Part shown: positions 36,993 through 45,899 of the stretch, one piece after another
Position numbering within the stretch: the first letter of the stretch is position 1
Layout of the letters: every line of letters starts with the position of its first letter
From: Saccharopolyspora indica
GTDB lineage: Bacteria > Actinomycetota > Actinomycetes > Mycobacteriales > Pseudonocardiaceae
Assembly (NCBI RefSeq): GCF_027853965.1
Contig: NZ_JAQGLB010000009.1
Span: 124,001 to 188,000, forward strand
Length of the DNA stretch: 64,000 nucleotides
Reading direction: 5' to 3'
Position numbers and translations under genes: made by a program
The notes under the pieces: model-generated
Told to the model about the DNA's origin: nothing
Database searches by the model: none
What the model saw: the letters and a program-made list of their open reading frames with translations, nothing else

Positions 36993-38270
36993 TCAGCGGA
37001 GTTCGGTGCCCCGGGTTTCCGGGAGGGTGCGGATCACGAAGAACGCGATCGCCGCGCCGACCGCGATGTACCAGAAGAACAGCGACGACAGCTCGTACTG
37101 CGCCAGCGCCTGGATGACCAGGGGTGCGGTACCGCCGAAGATCGCGACGGTGAGGTTGTACCAGGCGCCGATGCCCAGGCCGCGCAGCTCGGTGGGGAAC
37201 AGCTCGGACATGATCGCCGGGGCGATCGAGGTCATCGCGGTGTAGAGCGCGATCCCGACGCAGAAGACCACCAGCAGGTTGCCGAAACCGGGCCGGACCA
37301 GGGTCGACAGCGGAACGATGAGGATCGCGGTGGCCGCCGACCAGACCAGCAGCTGCGGCTTGCGGCCGAAGCGGTCCGACAGCGCGCCCATCGGGTACTG
37401 CAGCGCGATGAACAGCGCGGTGGCGATCGACAGCGCCAGGAACACGTCGGTGGCGTCGGCGTCGCGGTTCTTCACCGCGAACGGCGTCAGCGCGCTGAAG
37501 AACGTGTAGTAGCACAGCGTCGAGAGCATGCTGAAGCCCACCAGCTGCCCGACCGCCTTCGGGTGGTGGGTCAGCGTTGTCCACAGTGGATTCCGGAGTG
37601 CCTTGGCCTTCTCCTGGTTCTCCTCGAACTGCTCGGTCTCCTCCAGCGTCCGGCGCAACCAGATGCCCAGCAGGCCGAGCACGCCGCCGATCAGGAACGG
37701 GATCCGCCAGCCGAAGTCGGTGAGCTGCTCCTCGGTCAGCAGCGCGGTCAGCAGGTAGCCCAGCAGCGAGGCGATGAGCAGCGCGGTGCCGGTGGAGATG
37801 TAGAAGAACGCCGAGTACCGGCCGCGCTTGGCGGACGGCGCGATCTCCGCGAGGTACGCCGAGGCGTTGGAGACCTCGCCGCCCAGCGAGAGGCCCTGGC
37901 TGACCCGGGCCAGGATGAGCAGGATCGCCGCGGCCCAGCCGATCGTCTCGTACGTCGGCAGCAACCCGATGACCAGCGAGCCGCCCGCCATCAGCGAGAT
38001 GGTCACCAGCATCGCGGTCTTGCGGCCGCGCAGGTCGGCGAACCTGCCGAGCAGCCAGCCGCCCAGCGGCCGGAAGAAGAACGCCAGCGCGAACGTGGCC
38101 AGGGTGTTGATCAGCGCGAGCTCACCGGGGAAGAACGCGTGCGCGAAGTAGACGCTGAACGCGGTGTAGATCGTCCAGTCGTACCACTCGACGGCGTTGC
38201 CGATGCTCGCAGCGATCAGGGTGCGCAAGGGCAGCCGGGATTCGCCGGTCGCCGCCGTGCCTTGGGACAT
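36993..38270 (-). CDS. MFS transporter, metabolite:H+ symporter (MHS) family
   Basis: A 425-residue protein with about 12 membrane helices. MHS-type markers are GNAVEWYDWTIYTAFSVYF in helix 1, RPLGGWLLGRFADLRGRKT in the helix 2-3 loop, RVSQGLSLGGE, and RIPFLIGG. Relatives carry dicarboxylates, proline/betaine or shikimate with protons; the substrate here is open. The ATG at 38270 gives a normal N-terminus. Single gene, convergent with proB. Confidence 0.9.
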   Translation of the reverse strand: MSQGTAATGESRLPLRTLIAASIGNAVEWYDWTIYTAFSVYFAHAFFPGELALINTLATFALAFFFRPLGGWLLGRFADLRGRKTAMLVTISLMAGGSLVIGLLPTYETIGWAAAILLILARVSQGLSLGGEVSNASAYLAEIAPSAKRGRYSAFFYISTGTALLIASLLGYLLTALLTEEQLTDFGWRIPFLIGGVLGLLGIWLRRTLEETEQFEENQEKAKALRNPLWTTLTHHPKAVGQLVGFSMLSTLCYYTFFSALTPFAVKNRDADATDVFLALSIATALFIALQYPMGALSDRFGRKPQLLVWSAATAILIVPLSTLVRPGFGNLLVVFCVGIALYTAMTSIAPAIMSELFPTELRGLGIGAWYNLTVAIFGGTAPLVIQALAQYELSSLFFWYIAVGAAIAFFVIRTLPETRGTELR

Positions 38271-38424
38271 CGCATCCTCCGTGTCGTGGCAGCCCGCCCG
38301 GGTCCTGGAGGTGCGTCGACGCACTCCGGCCCCCGAACGGGTGACGACACAGTACGTTCTGGACCGTCCGTTCGGAAGGTGCGAATTCAGCCAGTGGGAA
38401 GGACTTGCGCCCGGCCCGCGGTGC

Positions 38425-38643
38425 TCAACGGGGGACTATCGGCGTTCCGGCCAGCTCGTGCGCGCCCTTGTTGCACTCGGGGCAGGTCGTCCACAGCCAC
38501 GCCACGTCGGAGTTGTCCACAGTGATCCGCGAGCCGCACAACGCCTCGATCTGCGCGTCGTCCGGGAAGCCGCCCTTCGGGCGCGGTTTCAGCGTGGCGT
38601 GCCGCTGACCCTCACCGGGTTGCCAGCGAAACGGGTGTGGCAT
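38425..38643 (-). CDS. Small zinc-finger-like protein of the Scr1/DUF397 neighbourhood
   Basis: A 72-residue protein: MPHPFRWQPGEGQRHAT, then GGFPDDAQIEALCG, then VAWLWTTCPECNKGAHELAG. A Cys, the CPEC pair and nearby His suggest a zinc site. Proteins of this form are common in Pseudonocardiaceae and sit beside Scr1-type HTH regulators and DUF397 genes, as here (divergent, 230 bp from the regulator). Function unknown. Confidence 0.72.
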   Translation of the reverse strand: MPHPFRWQPGEGQRHATLKPRPKGGFPDDAQIEALCGSRITVDNSDVAWLWTTCPECNKGAHELAGTPIVPR

Positions 38644-38821
38644 GCGCGATCACCGCCTGTTCCAAATCGACCGGAGACGACCACCGGGAGCGGGGCGCGT
38701 CCTGGCAGCCGGGTTCGGTGGCGAGACGCCGACGGAGCTGGTCGCTGGTGTCCGCATCCGGTGCTCCTGACCGGTCGTCGTCGCGCGTACCATTCTGCTG
38801 GTACTGAAACGCGGGGCCAAT

Positions 38822-38844
38822 TACCTGAACAGGTAGTAGTTACC
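38822..38844. promoter_or_regulatory. Overlapping palindromes upstream of the Scr1-type regulator
   Basis: TACCTGAACAGGTA (38822-38835) is an inverted repeat with perfect 6-bp arms, and GGTAGTAGTTACC (38832-38844) overlaps it. They lie 29-50 bp before the regulator's ATG in an A/T-richer stretch, where an HTH repressor would bind. Confidence 0.5.
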
Positions 38845-38872
38845 GGCGCGGAATTCTGTTTCGCTGTGTTTC

Positions 38873-39724
38873 ATGACCCGTACCACTGGCGGTACGCCGA
38901 AGGCCCGCGCGCTCGGCGCTGAGCTGCGCGAAGCCAGGGAAGCGGTCGGTCGGAGCCTGCGTGCGCTGGCACACGAGCTCGACACCAACCACGTCAAGCT
39001 GATGCGGTACGAGACCGGGCGGTCCGTGCCTCCGCCGGAAGTGGTTGCCGCTTTCGTGACGGCATTGGGCGTTTCGGCTACTGAACGTGATCGACTCGTC
39101 GAGATGGCGCGCGACGCCGACGCGCCGAACTGGCTCACCGCGGACCGGGCGGGCGTGCGGCAGGAGCTGACCGCGCTGATCGAGTTCGAGCGCACCGCGA
39201 CCCGCATCACCAACGTCGCCACCGGGCTGATCCCCGGCCTGCTGCAGACCTCCGACTACGCGCGGGCGGTGATGCACGGAAAACCGGTCGGCGAGGTGGA
39301 GAAGCTGGTGCTCATGCGCCTCGGCCGCCGGGAGGTGCTGGCCGCCCGCGATGCGCCGCGGTTGACGGCGATCATCAGCGAGAACGCGCTGCGCGAGCCG
39401 ATCGGCGGGCACGCGGTGATGGCCGAGCAGCTGCACAAGGTGGCGGAACTGGCGTCGTGGCCCAGCATCGACGTCCGGGTGCTGCCCAGCGGCAGCACCA
39501 CCTGGCACCCCGGTCACGTCGGCCCGTTCGTGCTGTTCGAATTCCCCAAAGCGCAGCCGATCGTGCATTTGGAGCACTACCGCTCCTCCGCCTTCCTCTA
39601 CAACCCCGGACTAGCGCAGGAATACCTCGAAGCGATCACTACCCTGCTCTCGTTCGCGATGGACGACGTCGAGTCGATCGCGTTCATCACGAAGTGTGCG
39701 AACGAGATGGAGGCTATTGCGTGA
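38873..39724 (+). CDS. Scr1-type helix-turn-helix regulator with DUF5753 domain
   Basis: A 283-residue protein. The Xre-type HTH covers residues ~10-65 (LGAELREAREAVGRSLRALA, VKLMRYETGRSVPPPEVV), and the DUF5753 ligand domain ~85-270 (IPGLLQTSDYARAVM, LHKVAELASWPSIDVRVLP, FVLFEFPKAQPIVHLEH). In actinobacteria this type is paired with a DUF397 protein; the pair has been described as toxin-antitoxin-like and as a developmental regulator. The stop overlaps the DUF397 start (GTGA). Confidence 0.9.
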   Translation: MTRTTGGTPKARALGAELREAREAVGRSLRALAHELDTNHVKLMRYETGRSVPPPEVVAAFVTALGVSATERDRLVEMARDADAPNWLTADRAGVRQELTALIEFERTATRITNVATGLIPGLLQTSDYARAVMHGKPVGEVEKLVLMRLGRREVLAARDAPRLTAIISENALREPIGGHAVMAEQLHKVAELASWPSIDVRVLPSGSTTWHPGHVGPFVLFEFPKAQPIVHLEHYRSSAFLYNPGLAQEYLEAITTLLSFAMDDVESIAFITKCANEMEAIA

Positions 39725-39918
39725 TTACGGCACAGCCGGTCGGTTGGCGTAAGTCGAGCAGGTCGGCGCAGGAGACCGACTGCGTGGAGGTCGGTCGCTG
39801 CGGTGATGGTGCGGCGGTTCGCGATTCCAAGCACCGGGCGGGCGGGTACTTCGCCGTTTCCGGTGCGCAGTGGCGATCCTTCGTCGCCGGGATCCGAGCA
39901 GGCCGGTTCGACGGCTGA
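39721..39918 (+). CDS. DUF397 domain-containing protein
   Basis: A 65-residue protein with the family pattern: WRKSSRSAQETDCVEVG, VRDSKHRAGGYFAVSGAQW, FVAGIRAGRFDG. The GTG at 39721 overlaps the regulator's stop by 4 bases, so the pair is translationally coupled. DUF397 proteins are thought to be small partners of Scr1-type regulators; the biochemical role is unclear. Confidence 0.88.
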   Translation: MITAQPVGWRKSSRSAQETDCVEVGRCGDGAAVRDSKHRAGGYFAVSGAQWRSFVAGIRAGRFDG

Positions 39919-40046
39919 CGACCCGCGGTGCCCCGAGGGGAGGGGGCACCGCCGACCCGGCCGCGCGCAGGCGAATGTGTGAAGGAATGTGCGGTTTCCG
40001 GATCGATCGGGTGAAAAGGCGTTGCGCGCAACGGGAGACTGCTGTC

Positions 40047-41678
40047 GTGACGACAGTGCGCGAACTCGCCGATGAAGCCCTCGAACTCCTCGCCGCCGCT
40101 GATCCGCTGAACGAACTGCTCGTCGGATTTCCGGGCACCGGAGACCGCCTCAACGATCTGTCCGAAGCGGCCGAACAATCGATTCGCGACCGCGCGGTCC
40201 GTATCCTCGACGCCGCGAACCGGGTCGAGGCGACCGGGGAGGACCGGATCACGCTCGGCGTGCTGGTGGAGCAGACCGAGTCCCTCATCACCCGGATCGA
40301 CGCCAGGCTCGTCGAGCACACCGTGCACGACGGCCAGACCGCTCCGCTGGGCAAGCTGCTGGACCTGCTCGCCAGCTCGCGCCCGAGCGGAGCGCAGCAG
40401 GAGCAGGACTTCCTGACCAGGCTCGCGGCGGTACCGGAGTTCCTGGCCCAAGGCGCTGATCGCCTCCGGCACGGCCTGTCCACCGGGCGGCTGCCGATCG
40501 CCGGCCGCGTGCGGGCCGCCGTCGACTACCTCGATGCGCACCTGGCCGCACCGGACGCGGACCCGCTGCACCTGGTGCCGCTGAACGCCGCGGCCGAACG
40601 CGACGAGCTGCTCGCAGCGGAGGTCCGCCCGGCCTTCGCCGCCTACCGCGAGGTCTTGCACGCGGAAGCTCTGGAACGCGGACGGCCGGACGACCGCGCG
40701 GGGCTGTGCTGGCTGCCCGACGGCGAGGCGACCTACGCGGCGCTGGTCCGGATGCACACGACGACCGGCCGCACGCCGGAAGAGCTGCACCGGACCGGTG
40801 CTGAGCTGCTCGCGGGACTGGCCGAGGAGTACGCGGAGATCGGTTCGCGGGTCTTCGGGCTGCGCACGGCCGCGGAGGTGCAGCAGCGGATGCGCACCGA
40901 TCCCGACCTGCGCTGGTCGGACGGGCGCGAACTGCTCGCCGCGGCCAAGACGGCGATCGAGCGGGCGGAGCGCGGCGCGCCGGAGTGGTTCGGTCGGCTG
41001 CCCGCCCAGCGCTGCCAGGTGGAACCGGTTCCGGCCGACCGGGCGCCGAACACCTCCGCGGCGTACTACATGCCCGGTCCGGTCGACGGCTCCCGGCCCG
41101 GCGCCTACTACGCCAACACCCACCTCGCCGAGCAGCGCCCGCGCTTCCTCGCCGAGGCGACCGCCTTCCACGAGGCCGTGCCCGGGCACCACTTCCAGAT
41201 CACCCTTGCCCAGGAGCTGACCGGTGTGCCGAAGATCCGGCAGTTCGCCTGGGTCAACGCCTACATGGAGGGCTGGGGCCTGTACTCGGAGCGCTTCGCC
41301 GACGAGGCCGGTTGGTACACCGACGACGTGGCCCGGCTGGGCATGCTCGCCATGGACTCGAACCGCGCGGCGCGGTTGGTGGTGGACACCGGTTTGCACG
41401 CCTTCGGCTGGAGCAGGCAGCGGGCGGTGGACTACCTGCGCGAGAACACGCTGATGCCCGAGGTCGAGGTCCAGTCCGAGACCGACCGCTACCTGGAGCA
41501 GCCGGGGCAGGCGCTGTCCTACATGGTCGGCAGGCTGGAGATCGAGCGGCTGCGCGACCGCGCCCGGACAGCCCTGGGCGCGGCCTTCGACCTGCGCGCG
41601 TTCCACGACCTGGTGCTGGGCAGCGGCCCGCTGCCGATGCCGGTCCTGGACCTCGTCGTCGCGGACTGGACCGGCTAG
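40047..41678 (+). CDS. DUF885 family protein (metallopeptidase-like)
   Basis: A 543-residue protein of the DUF885 family, related to gluzincin-type peptidases. The likely zinc motif HEAVPGHHFQ begins at His375, followed by a possible downstream ligand region (YMEGWGLYSERFADE). No signal peptide, so cytoplasmic. The GTG at 40047 (VTTVRELADEALEL) with GGGAG ten bases upstream is preferred to an upstream ATG, which would add an atypical Arg-rich leader. Substrate unknown. Its 3' end overlaps the convergent recQ by 4 bp. Confidence 0.83.
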   Translation: MTTVRELADEALELLAAADPLNELLVGFPGTGDRLNDLSEAAEQSIRDRAVRILDAANRVEATGEDRITLGVLVEQTESLITRIDARLVEHTVHDGQTAPLGKLLDLLASSRPSGAQQEQDFLTRLAAVPEFLAQGADRLRHGLSTGRLPIAGRVRAAVDYLDAHLAAPDADPLHLVPLNAAAERDELLAAEVRPAFAAYREVLHAEALERGRPDDRAGLCWLPDGEATYAALVRMHTTTGRTPEELHRTGAELLAGLAEEYAEIGSRVFGLRTAAEVQQRMRTDPDLRWSDGRELLAAAKTAIERAERGAPEWFGRLPAQRCQVEPVPADRAPNTSAAYYMPGPVDGSRPGAYYANTHLAEQRPRFLAEATAFHEAVPGHHFQITLAQELTGVPKIRQFAWVNAYMEGWGLYSERFADEAGWYTDDVARLGMLAMDSNRAARLVVDTGLHAFGWSRQRAVDYLRENTLMPEVEVQSETDRYLEQPGQALSYMVGRLEIERLRDRARTALGAAFDLRAFHDLVLGSGPLPMPVLDLVVADWTG

Positions 41679-43795
41679 CTCGTGGTGGCGAGGGTGAACG
41701 GCAGCACCGCGGGCGCGCCCGCCTGCCGGAGCAGGCGGCTGACCACCGTGATGGTCCAGCCGGTGTCGGCGTAGTCGTCCATCAGCAGCACCGGCCCGTC
41801 CAGCGCGGACAGCTTCGCGGCGAGCTCCTCCGGCACCTTGAACTGCGACCACAGCGAAGCGACGCGCTGCGCGCTGTTGGTGCCGCTGCGCGGCGTGGTG
41901 TTCGGGTTGGTCAGCACCTCGCCCAGCAGCGGCAGCCGTCCGATGCCCGCGATCCGCTCGGCCAGGCTCCGCACCAGGACCGGACGCGTCCGCGAGCCGA
42001 GCGCGACCACGCCGACCGGGCGCTGCTTCCAGTCCCACGCGGCCAGCACCTTGATCGCCGCCTGGAACAGGTCGTCCGGCAGCTGCTGGTCGGGGGCGCC
42101 GGTGGCGAGCAGGTCGCGGAGCCGGTTGCCCCACCCGATGTCGGTGAGCCGCCCGACCGCCCGGCCGGTCCCGCCCTGCTCGTCGGCGGGCAGCTTGCCG
42201 GACAGCGGAACGTCCAGCGCGCTCATGCCGCTGGGCCACATCTTGCGCGGCGACACCTCGACACCGGGCCTGCGCAGCCGCTCCTCCGCCTGCTGCACCG
42301 CCTGGTCGTCGACCTCACCGGAGTAGCCGGAGCCGGTGCAGTTGTCGCATCGCCCGCACGGCGCGGCCTGCGCGTCGTCGAGCTGGCGGCGCAGGAACTC
42401 CATGCGGCACGTGGACGTGCTGAGGTAGTCGAGCATCGCCTGCTGCTCGGCCTTGCGCTCGGCCGCGATGCGCCGGTAGCGCTCGGCGTCGTAGTTCCAC
42501 GGCTCGCCGGTGGCCTCCCAGCCGCCCTTGACCCGCTGCACCGCGCCGTCGACGTCGAGGACCTTGAGCACCATCTCCAGCCGGCTGCGGCCCAGCTCCA
42601 CGTGCGGTTCCAGCGCGGCCGTCGACATCTTCCCGTGCTGCGCCAACGCGTCGAGCACCGCGCGCACGGTGGGCTCCGGCGGGAACGCCAGCGACGCGAA
42701 GTAGCTCCAGATGTCGCGGTCCTCCGGTCCGGGAAGCAGCAGGACCTCGGCGCGCTGCACGCCGCGACCGGCGCGACCGATCTGCTGGTAGTAGGCGATC
42801 GGCGAGGACGGCGCACCGAGGTGCACGACGAACCCGAGGTCGGGCTTGTCGAAGCCCATGCCCAGCGCGGAGGTCGCCACCAGCGCCTTGACCTTGTTCG
42901 CCAGCAGGTCCGCTTCCGCCTGCTGCCGCTCGGCCGGATCGGTGCGGCCCGAGTAGGAGGCGACCTCGTAGCCCTGGTCGCGCAGGTAGGCGGAGATCTC
43001 CTCGGTGGCGGCCACCGTCAGCGTGTAGATGATGCCGGAGCCCGGCAGCTCCTCGAGGTGGCTGGCCAGCCAGCCCAGCCGGGCCTCCGCGGACGGCAGC
43101 CGCACGACGCCCAGCCGCAGGCTCTCGCGGTCCAGGGTGCCGCGCAGCACCAGCGTTTCCTGCGGGTCGGTGTGCTCGCCGCCGACTCCGAGCTGGTCGG
43201 CGACGTCCTGCACGACGCGGTCGTTGGCGGTGGCCGTGGTGGCCAGCACCGGCACGCCCTCCGGCAGTTCGGTCAGCAGGGTGCGCAGCCGCCGGTAGTC
43301 CGGGCGGAAGTCGTGGCCCCAGTCGGAGATGCAGTGCGCTTCGTCGACCACCAGCAGCCCGGCGTCCTGGGTGAGCTGGGGCAGGATCGTGTCCCGGAAG
43401 TCGGGGTTGTTCAGCCGCTCCGGGCTGACCAGCAGCACGTCGACCTCGCCCGCGGCGACCCGCTCCTCGATGTCGGCCCACTCCTCGGGGTTGGCCGAGT
43501 TGATCGTCGCGGCGTGCACGTCGGCCGCAGCGGCGGCCTCGACCTGGTTGCGCATCAGCGCGAGCAGCGGGGAGACGATGACGGTCGGGCCCTCGCCGAG
43601 CTCGCGCAGCAGCGCGGTGGCGATGAAGTACACGGCCGACTTGCCCCAGCCGGTCCGCTGCACGACCAGCGCGCGGCGGCGCTCCAGCACCAGGGCGCGG
43701 ATCGCGCTCCACTGGTCCTCGCGCAACGAGGCCTCGGGCCCGGCCAGCGCGCGGAGTCGTTCGTCGGCGAGTTCGCGAAGCGCCTGTTCGTCCAC
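41675..43795 (-). CDS. recQ: RecQ-family DNA helicase with C-terminal phosphoribosyltransferase-like region
   Basis: A 706-residue 3'-5' DNA helicase. Helicase motifs are REDQWSAI (Q motif), RTGWGKSAVYF (Walker A), VVDEAHCISDWGH (DEAH box), ATTATA, and QQIGRAGRG (motif VI). The zinc region has CRMEFL...CGRCDNC. After residue ~560 the protein leaves the RecQ pattern; there is no HRDC domain. It ends in a region whose VLLMDDYADTGWT loop (~669-681) resembles the PRPP-binding loop of phosphoribosyltransferases. GTG start at 43795; divergent from proA. Confidence 0.9.
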   Translation of the reverse strand: MDEQALRELADERLRALAGPEASLREDQWSAIRALVLERRRALVVQRTGWGKSAVYFIATALLRELGEGPTVIVSPLLALMRNQVEAAAAADVHAATINSANPEEWADIEERVAAGEVDVLLVSPERLNNPDFRDTILPQLTQDAGLLVVDEAHCISDWGHDFRPDYRRLRTLLTELPEGVPVLATTATANDRVVQDVADQLGVGGEHTDPQETLVLRGTLDRESLRLGVVRLPSAEARLGWLASHLEELPGSGIIYTLTVAATEEISAYLRDQGYEVASYSGRTDPAERQQAEADLLANKVKALVATSALGMGFDKPDLGFVVHLGAPSSPIAYYQQIGRAGRGVQRAEVLLLPGPEDRDIWSYFASLAFPPEPTVRAVLDALAQHGKMSTAALEPHVELGRSRLEMVLKVLDVDGAVQRVKGGWEATGEPWNYDAERYRRIAAERKAEQQAMLDYLSTSTCRMEFLRRQLDDAQAAPCGRCDNCTGSGYSGEVDDQAVQQAEERLRRPGVEVSPRKMWPSGMSALDVPLSGKLPADEQGGTGRAVGRLTDIGWGNRLRDLLATGAPDQQLPDDLFQAAIKVLAAWDWKQRPVGVVALGSRTRPVLVRSLAERIAGIGRLPLLGEVLTNPNTTPRSGTNSAQRVASLWSQFKVPEELAAKLSALDGPVLLMDDYADTGWTITVVSRLLRQAGAPAVLPFTLATTS

Positions 43796-43897
43796 GCCCC
43801 GATTCCTACCGGACGCCTCCGACGTGCGTCGTCCGGGGGCTGGGACGCGCGGAAAATCGGGTGCTGGACCGGTGGGCGAACGGACTAGTCTGGGCCC

Positions 43898-45232
43898 GTG
43901 ACCACCACCACGACCACAGGTAAGGCGTCCGGCGAGCAGTTGCGGGACGAGGTCCGCGACGCGGCGCGGCGGGCGAAGCGGGCCGCCGCCGAACTCGCGC
44001 AGGCCACCCGGGGCGACAAGGACGCGCTGCTGCACGCGATGGCCGATGCGCTGGTGCGGCGCGCGCCGGAGATCCTCGCCGCCAACGAGCTCGACGTCGC
44101 GGGCGGCCGCGAGTCCGGCATGGCGGAGGGCTTGATCGACCGGTTGAGCTTGAGCACCGAGCGCATCGAGGCGATGGCCGACGGGCTGCGCACGGTCGCC
44201 GGGCTGCCGGATCCGGTGGGCGAGGTGCTGCGCGGCGGCGTGCTGGCCAACGGCTTGCAGTTGCAGCAGGTCAGGGTGCCGCTGGGCGTGGTCGGGATCG
44301 TCTACGAAGGCCGCCCGAACGTCACGGTGGACGCCGCCGGGCTCACCCTCAAGGCCGGCAACGCCGTGCTGCTGCGCGGGTCGTCGTCGGCGGAGAACTC
44401 CAACACCGCGCTGGTGGGGATCCTCACCGACGTGGTCGTCGAGCACGGCCTGCCCGCCGATTCCGTGCAGCTGCTGCCGTGCCACGACCGGGCCTCGGTG
44501 CAGCACCTGATCACCGCGCGCGGCCTGGTGGACGTGGTGATCCCGCGAGGCGGTGCCGGGCTGATCTCGGCGGTGGTGGAGAACGCGACGGTTCCGGCGA
44601 TCGAGACCGGGGTGGGCAACTGCCACGTCTACGTCGACGAGAGCGCGGACATCGACACCGCGCTGCGCATCCTGCTCAACGCCAAGGCGCGGCGCCCCAG
44701 CGTGTGCAACGCCGCGGAGACCTTCCTGGTGCACGAGGCCATCGCGCCGGAGTTCCTGCCGCGCGCGCTCGCCGAGCTCAGCAGCGCGGGGGTCACGGTG
44801 CACGGCGACGAGCGGGTGGTCGCCGTCGGCGGCTCGAACGTGGTGGCCGCGACCGACGAGGACTGGGACGCCGAGTTCCTGTCCCTGGACATCGCCGCGG
44901 CCGTGGTCGATTCGCTGCCCGCCGCGGTCGAGCACATCCGCGAGCACGGCTCCGGGCACACCGAGGCCATCGTGACCAGCGACGTCCGCGCCGCGCGGCA
45001 GTTCACCGCGCAGGTCGACGCCGCCGCGGTGATGGTCAACGCCTCCACCGCGTTCACCGACGGCGGGGAGTTCGGGATGGGCGCCGAGATCGGCATCTCG
45101 ACGCAGAAGCTGCACGCCAGGGGCCCGATGGGGCTGCCGGAGCTGACCTCGACCAAGTGGCTGGCCTTCGGCGACGGGCACGTGCGGCCGGGCAGCGCCC
45201 CGGCGAACCTGAGTTCCTGCCCGGGGAGCTGA
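43898..45232 (+). CDS. proA: Gamma-glutamyl phosphate reductase
   Basis: A 444-residue NADPH-dependent reductase, second step of proline synthesis. It shows [16 protein letters not shown], the [11 protein letters not shown] loop, and the catalytic Cys in [11 protein letters not shown]. Length is normal with a Thr-rich N-terminus after the GTG at 43898. The TetR gene follows by 1 bp and may be cotranscribed. Separated from proB by about 7 kb of unrelated genes. Confidence 0.97.
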   Translation: MTTTTTTGKASGEQLRDEVRDAARRAKRAAAELAQATRGDKDALLHAMADALVRRAPEILAANELDVAGGRESGMAEGLIDRLSLSTERIEAMADGLRTVAGLPDPVGEVLRGGVLANGLQLQQVRVPLGVVGIVYEGRPNVTVDAAGLTLKAGNAVLLRGSSSAENSNTALVGILTDVVVEHGLPADSVQLLPCHDRASVQHLITARGLVDVVIPRGGAGLISAVVENATVPAIETGVGNCHVYVDESADIDTALRILLNAKARRPSVCNAAETFLVHEAIAPEFLPRALAELSSAGVTVHGDERVVAVGGSNVVAATDEDWDAEFLSLDIAAAVVDSLPAAVEHIREHGSGHTEAIVTSDVRAARQFTAQVDAAAVMVNASTAFTDGGEFGMGAEIGISTQKLHARGPMGLPELTSTKWLAFGDGHVRPGSAPANLSSCPGS

Positions 45233-45233
45233 G

Positions 45234-45818
45234 GTGACTCAGCCGCCGCGCCGCAAGCGGGATTCGGCGGCCACCAAGCAAGCGCTGTTGCAAGCCGCGT
45301 CGGAGCTGTTCGCCGAGCGCGGCTTCAACGCGACCACGGTGCGCGACGTGGCGGCGCGGGCGGAGGTCAACCAGGCGCTGCTGTTCCGGTACTTCGGCTC
45401 CAAGCAGGAGCTGTTCGCGGCGGTGCTCGGCCACAAGAGCGCGCAGTTGCTCGACGCGCAGCCGCCCGAGGGGTTGCCGCGGCGGATGCTCGACAGCCTG
45501 CTGGCCGCCGACGGGCTCAGCGGTGACGAGCATCCGATCGCCGCGATGCTGCGCTCCTACAGCGATGAGCGCGCCGCGCAGGTGCTGCGCGAGGAGCTGG
45601 GCGCCCGGTACACCGCGGGGCTGGCGGAGCTGACCGATGCCGAGGACGCCGAGCTGCGCGCGGATCTCGTCCTGGCGTGGTTGTTCGGGCTCGGCATGGT
45701 GCGCTCGGTGCTGGGCAAGAACCCGCTGGCGCAAGCGGATCCGGACGTGGTGGCGCGCTACGTCACACACGGGATTTCCGTTCTGCTGGAACGAACGGAT
45801 CTTCCGGACGAAAGGTGA
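45234..45818 (+). CDS. TetR/AcrR family transcriptional regulator
   Basis: A 194-residue regulator. The HTH is in residues ~9-55 (ATKQALLQAASELFAERGFN, RDVAARAEVNQALLFRYFG), the rest a helical ligand domain. The GTG at 45234 is 1 bp after proA. It likely represses the cytochrome P450 gene 81 bp downstream through the GTAAGC/GCTTAC palindrome. Inducer unknown. Confidence 0.9.
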   Translation: MTQPPRRKRDSAATKQALLQAASELFAERGFNATTVRDVAARAEVNQALLFRYFGSKQELFAAVLGHKSAQLLDAQPPEGLPRRMLDSLLAADGLSGDEHPIAAMLRSYSDERAAQVLREELGARYTAGLAELTDAEDAELRADLVLAWLFGLGMVRSVLGKNPLAQADPDVVARYVTHGISVLLERTDLPDER

Positions 45819-45860
45819 GCGGCGGATGCGGGTAACCAGGTGGCTCCGTACGGTGAAGAT

Positions 45861-45876
45861 GTAAGCAATCGCTTAC
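45861..45876. promoter_or_regulatory. TetR-type operator upstream of the P450 gene
   Basis: GTAAGCAATCGCTTAC has perfect 6-bp arms around AATC, extended by flanking T/A. Spaced TAAGC/GCTTA dyads are typical of TetR-family operators. It lies 24 bp before the P450 start and 42 bp after the TetR stop. Confidence 0.72.
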
Positions 45877-45899
45877 AACGAGTCCACCGGGAGCTGTGC

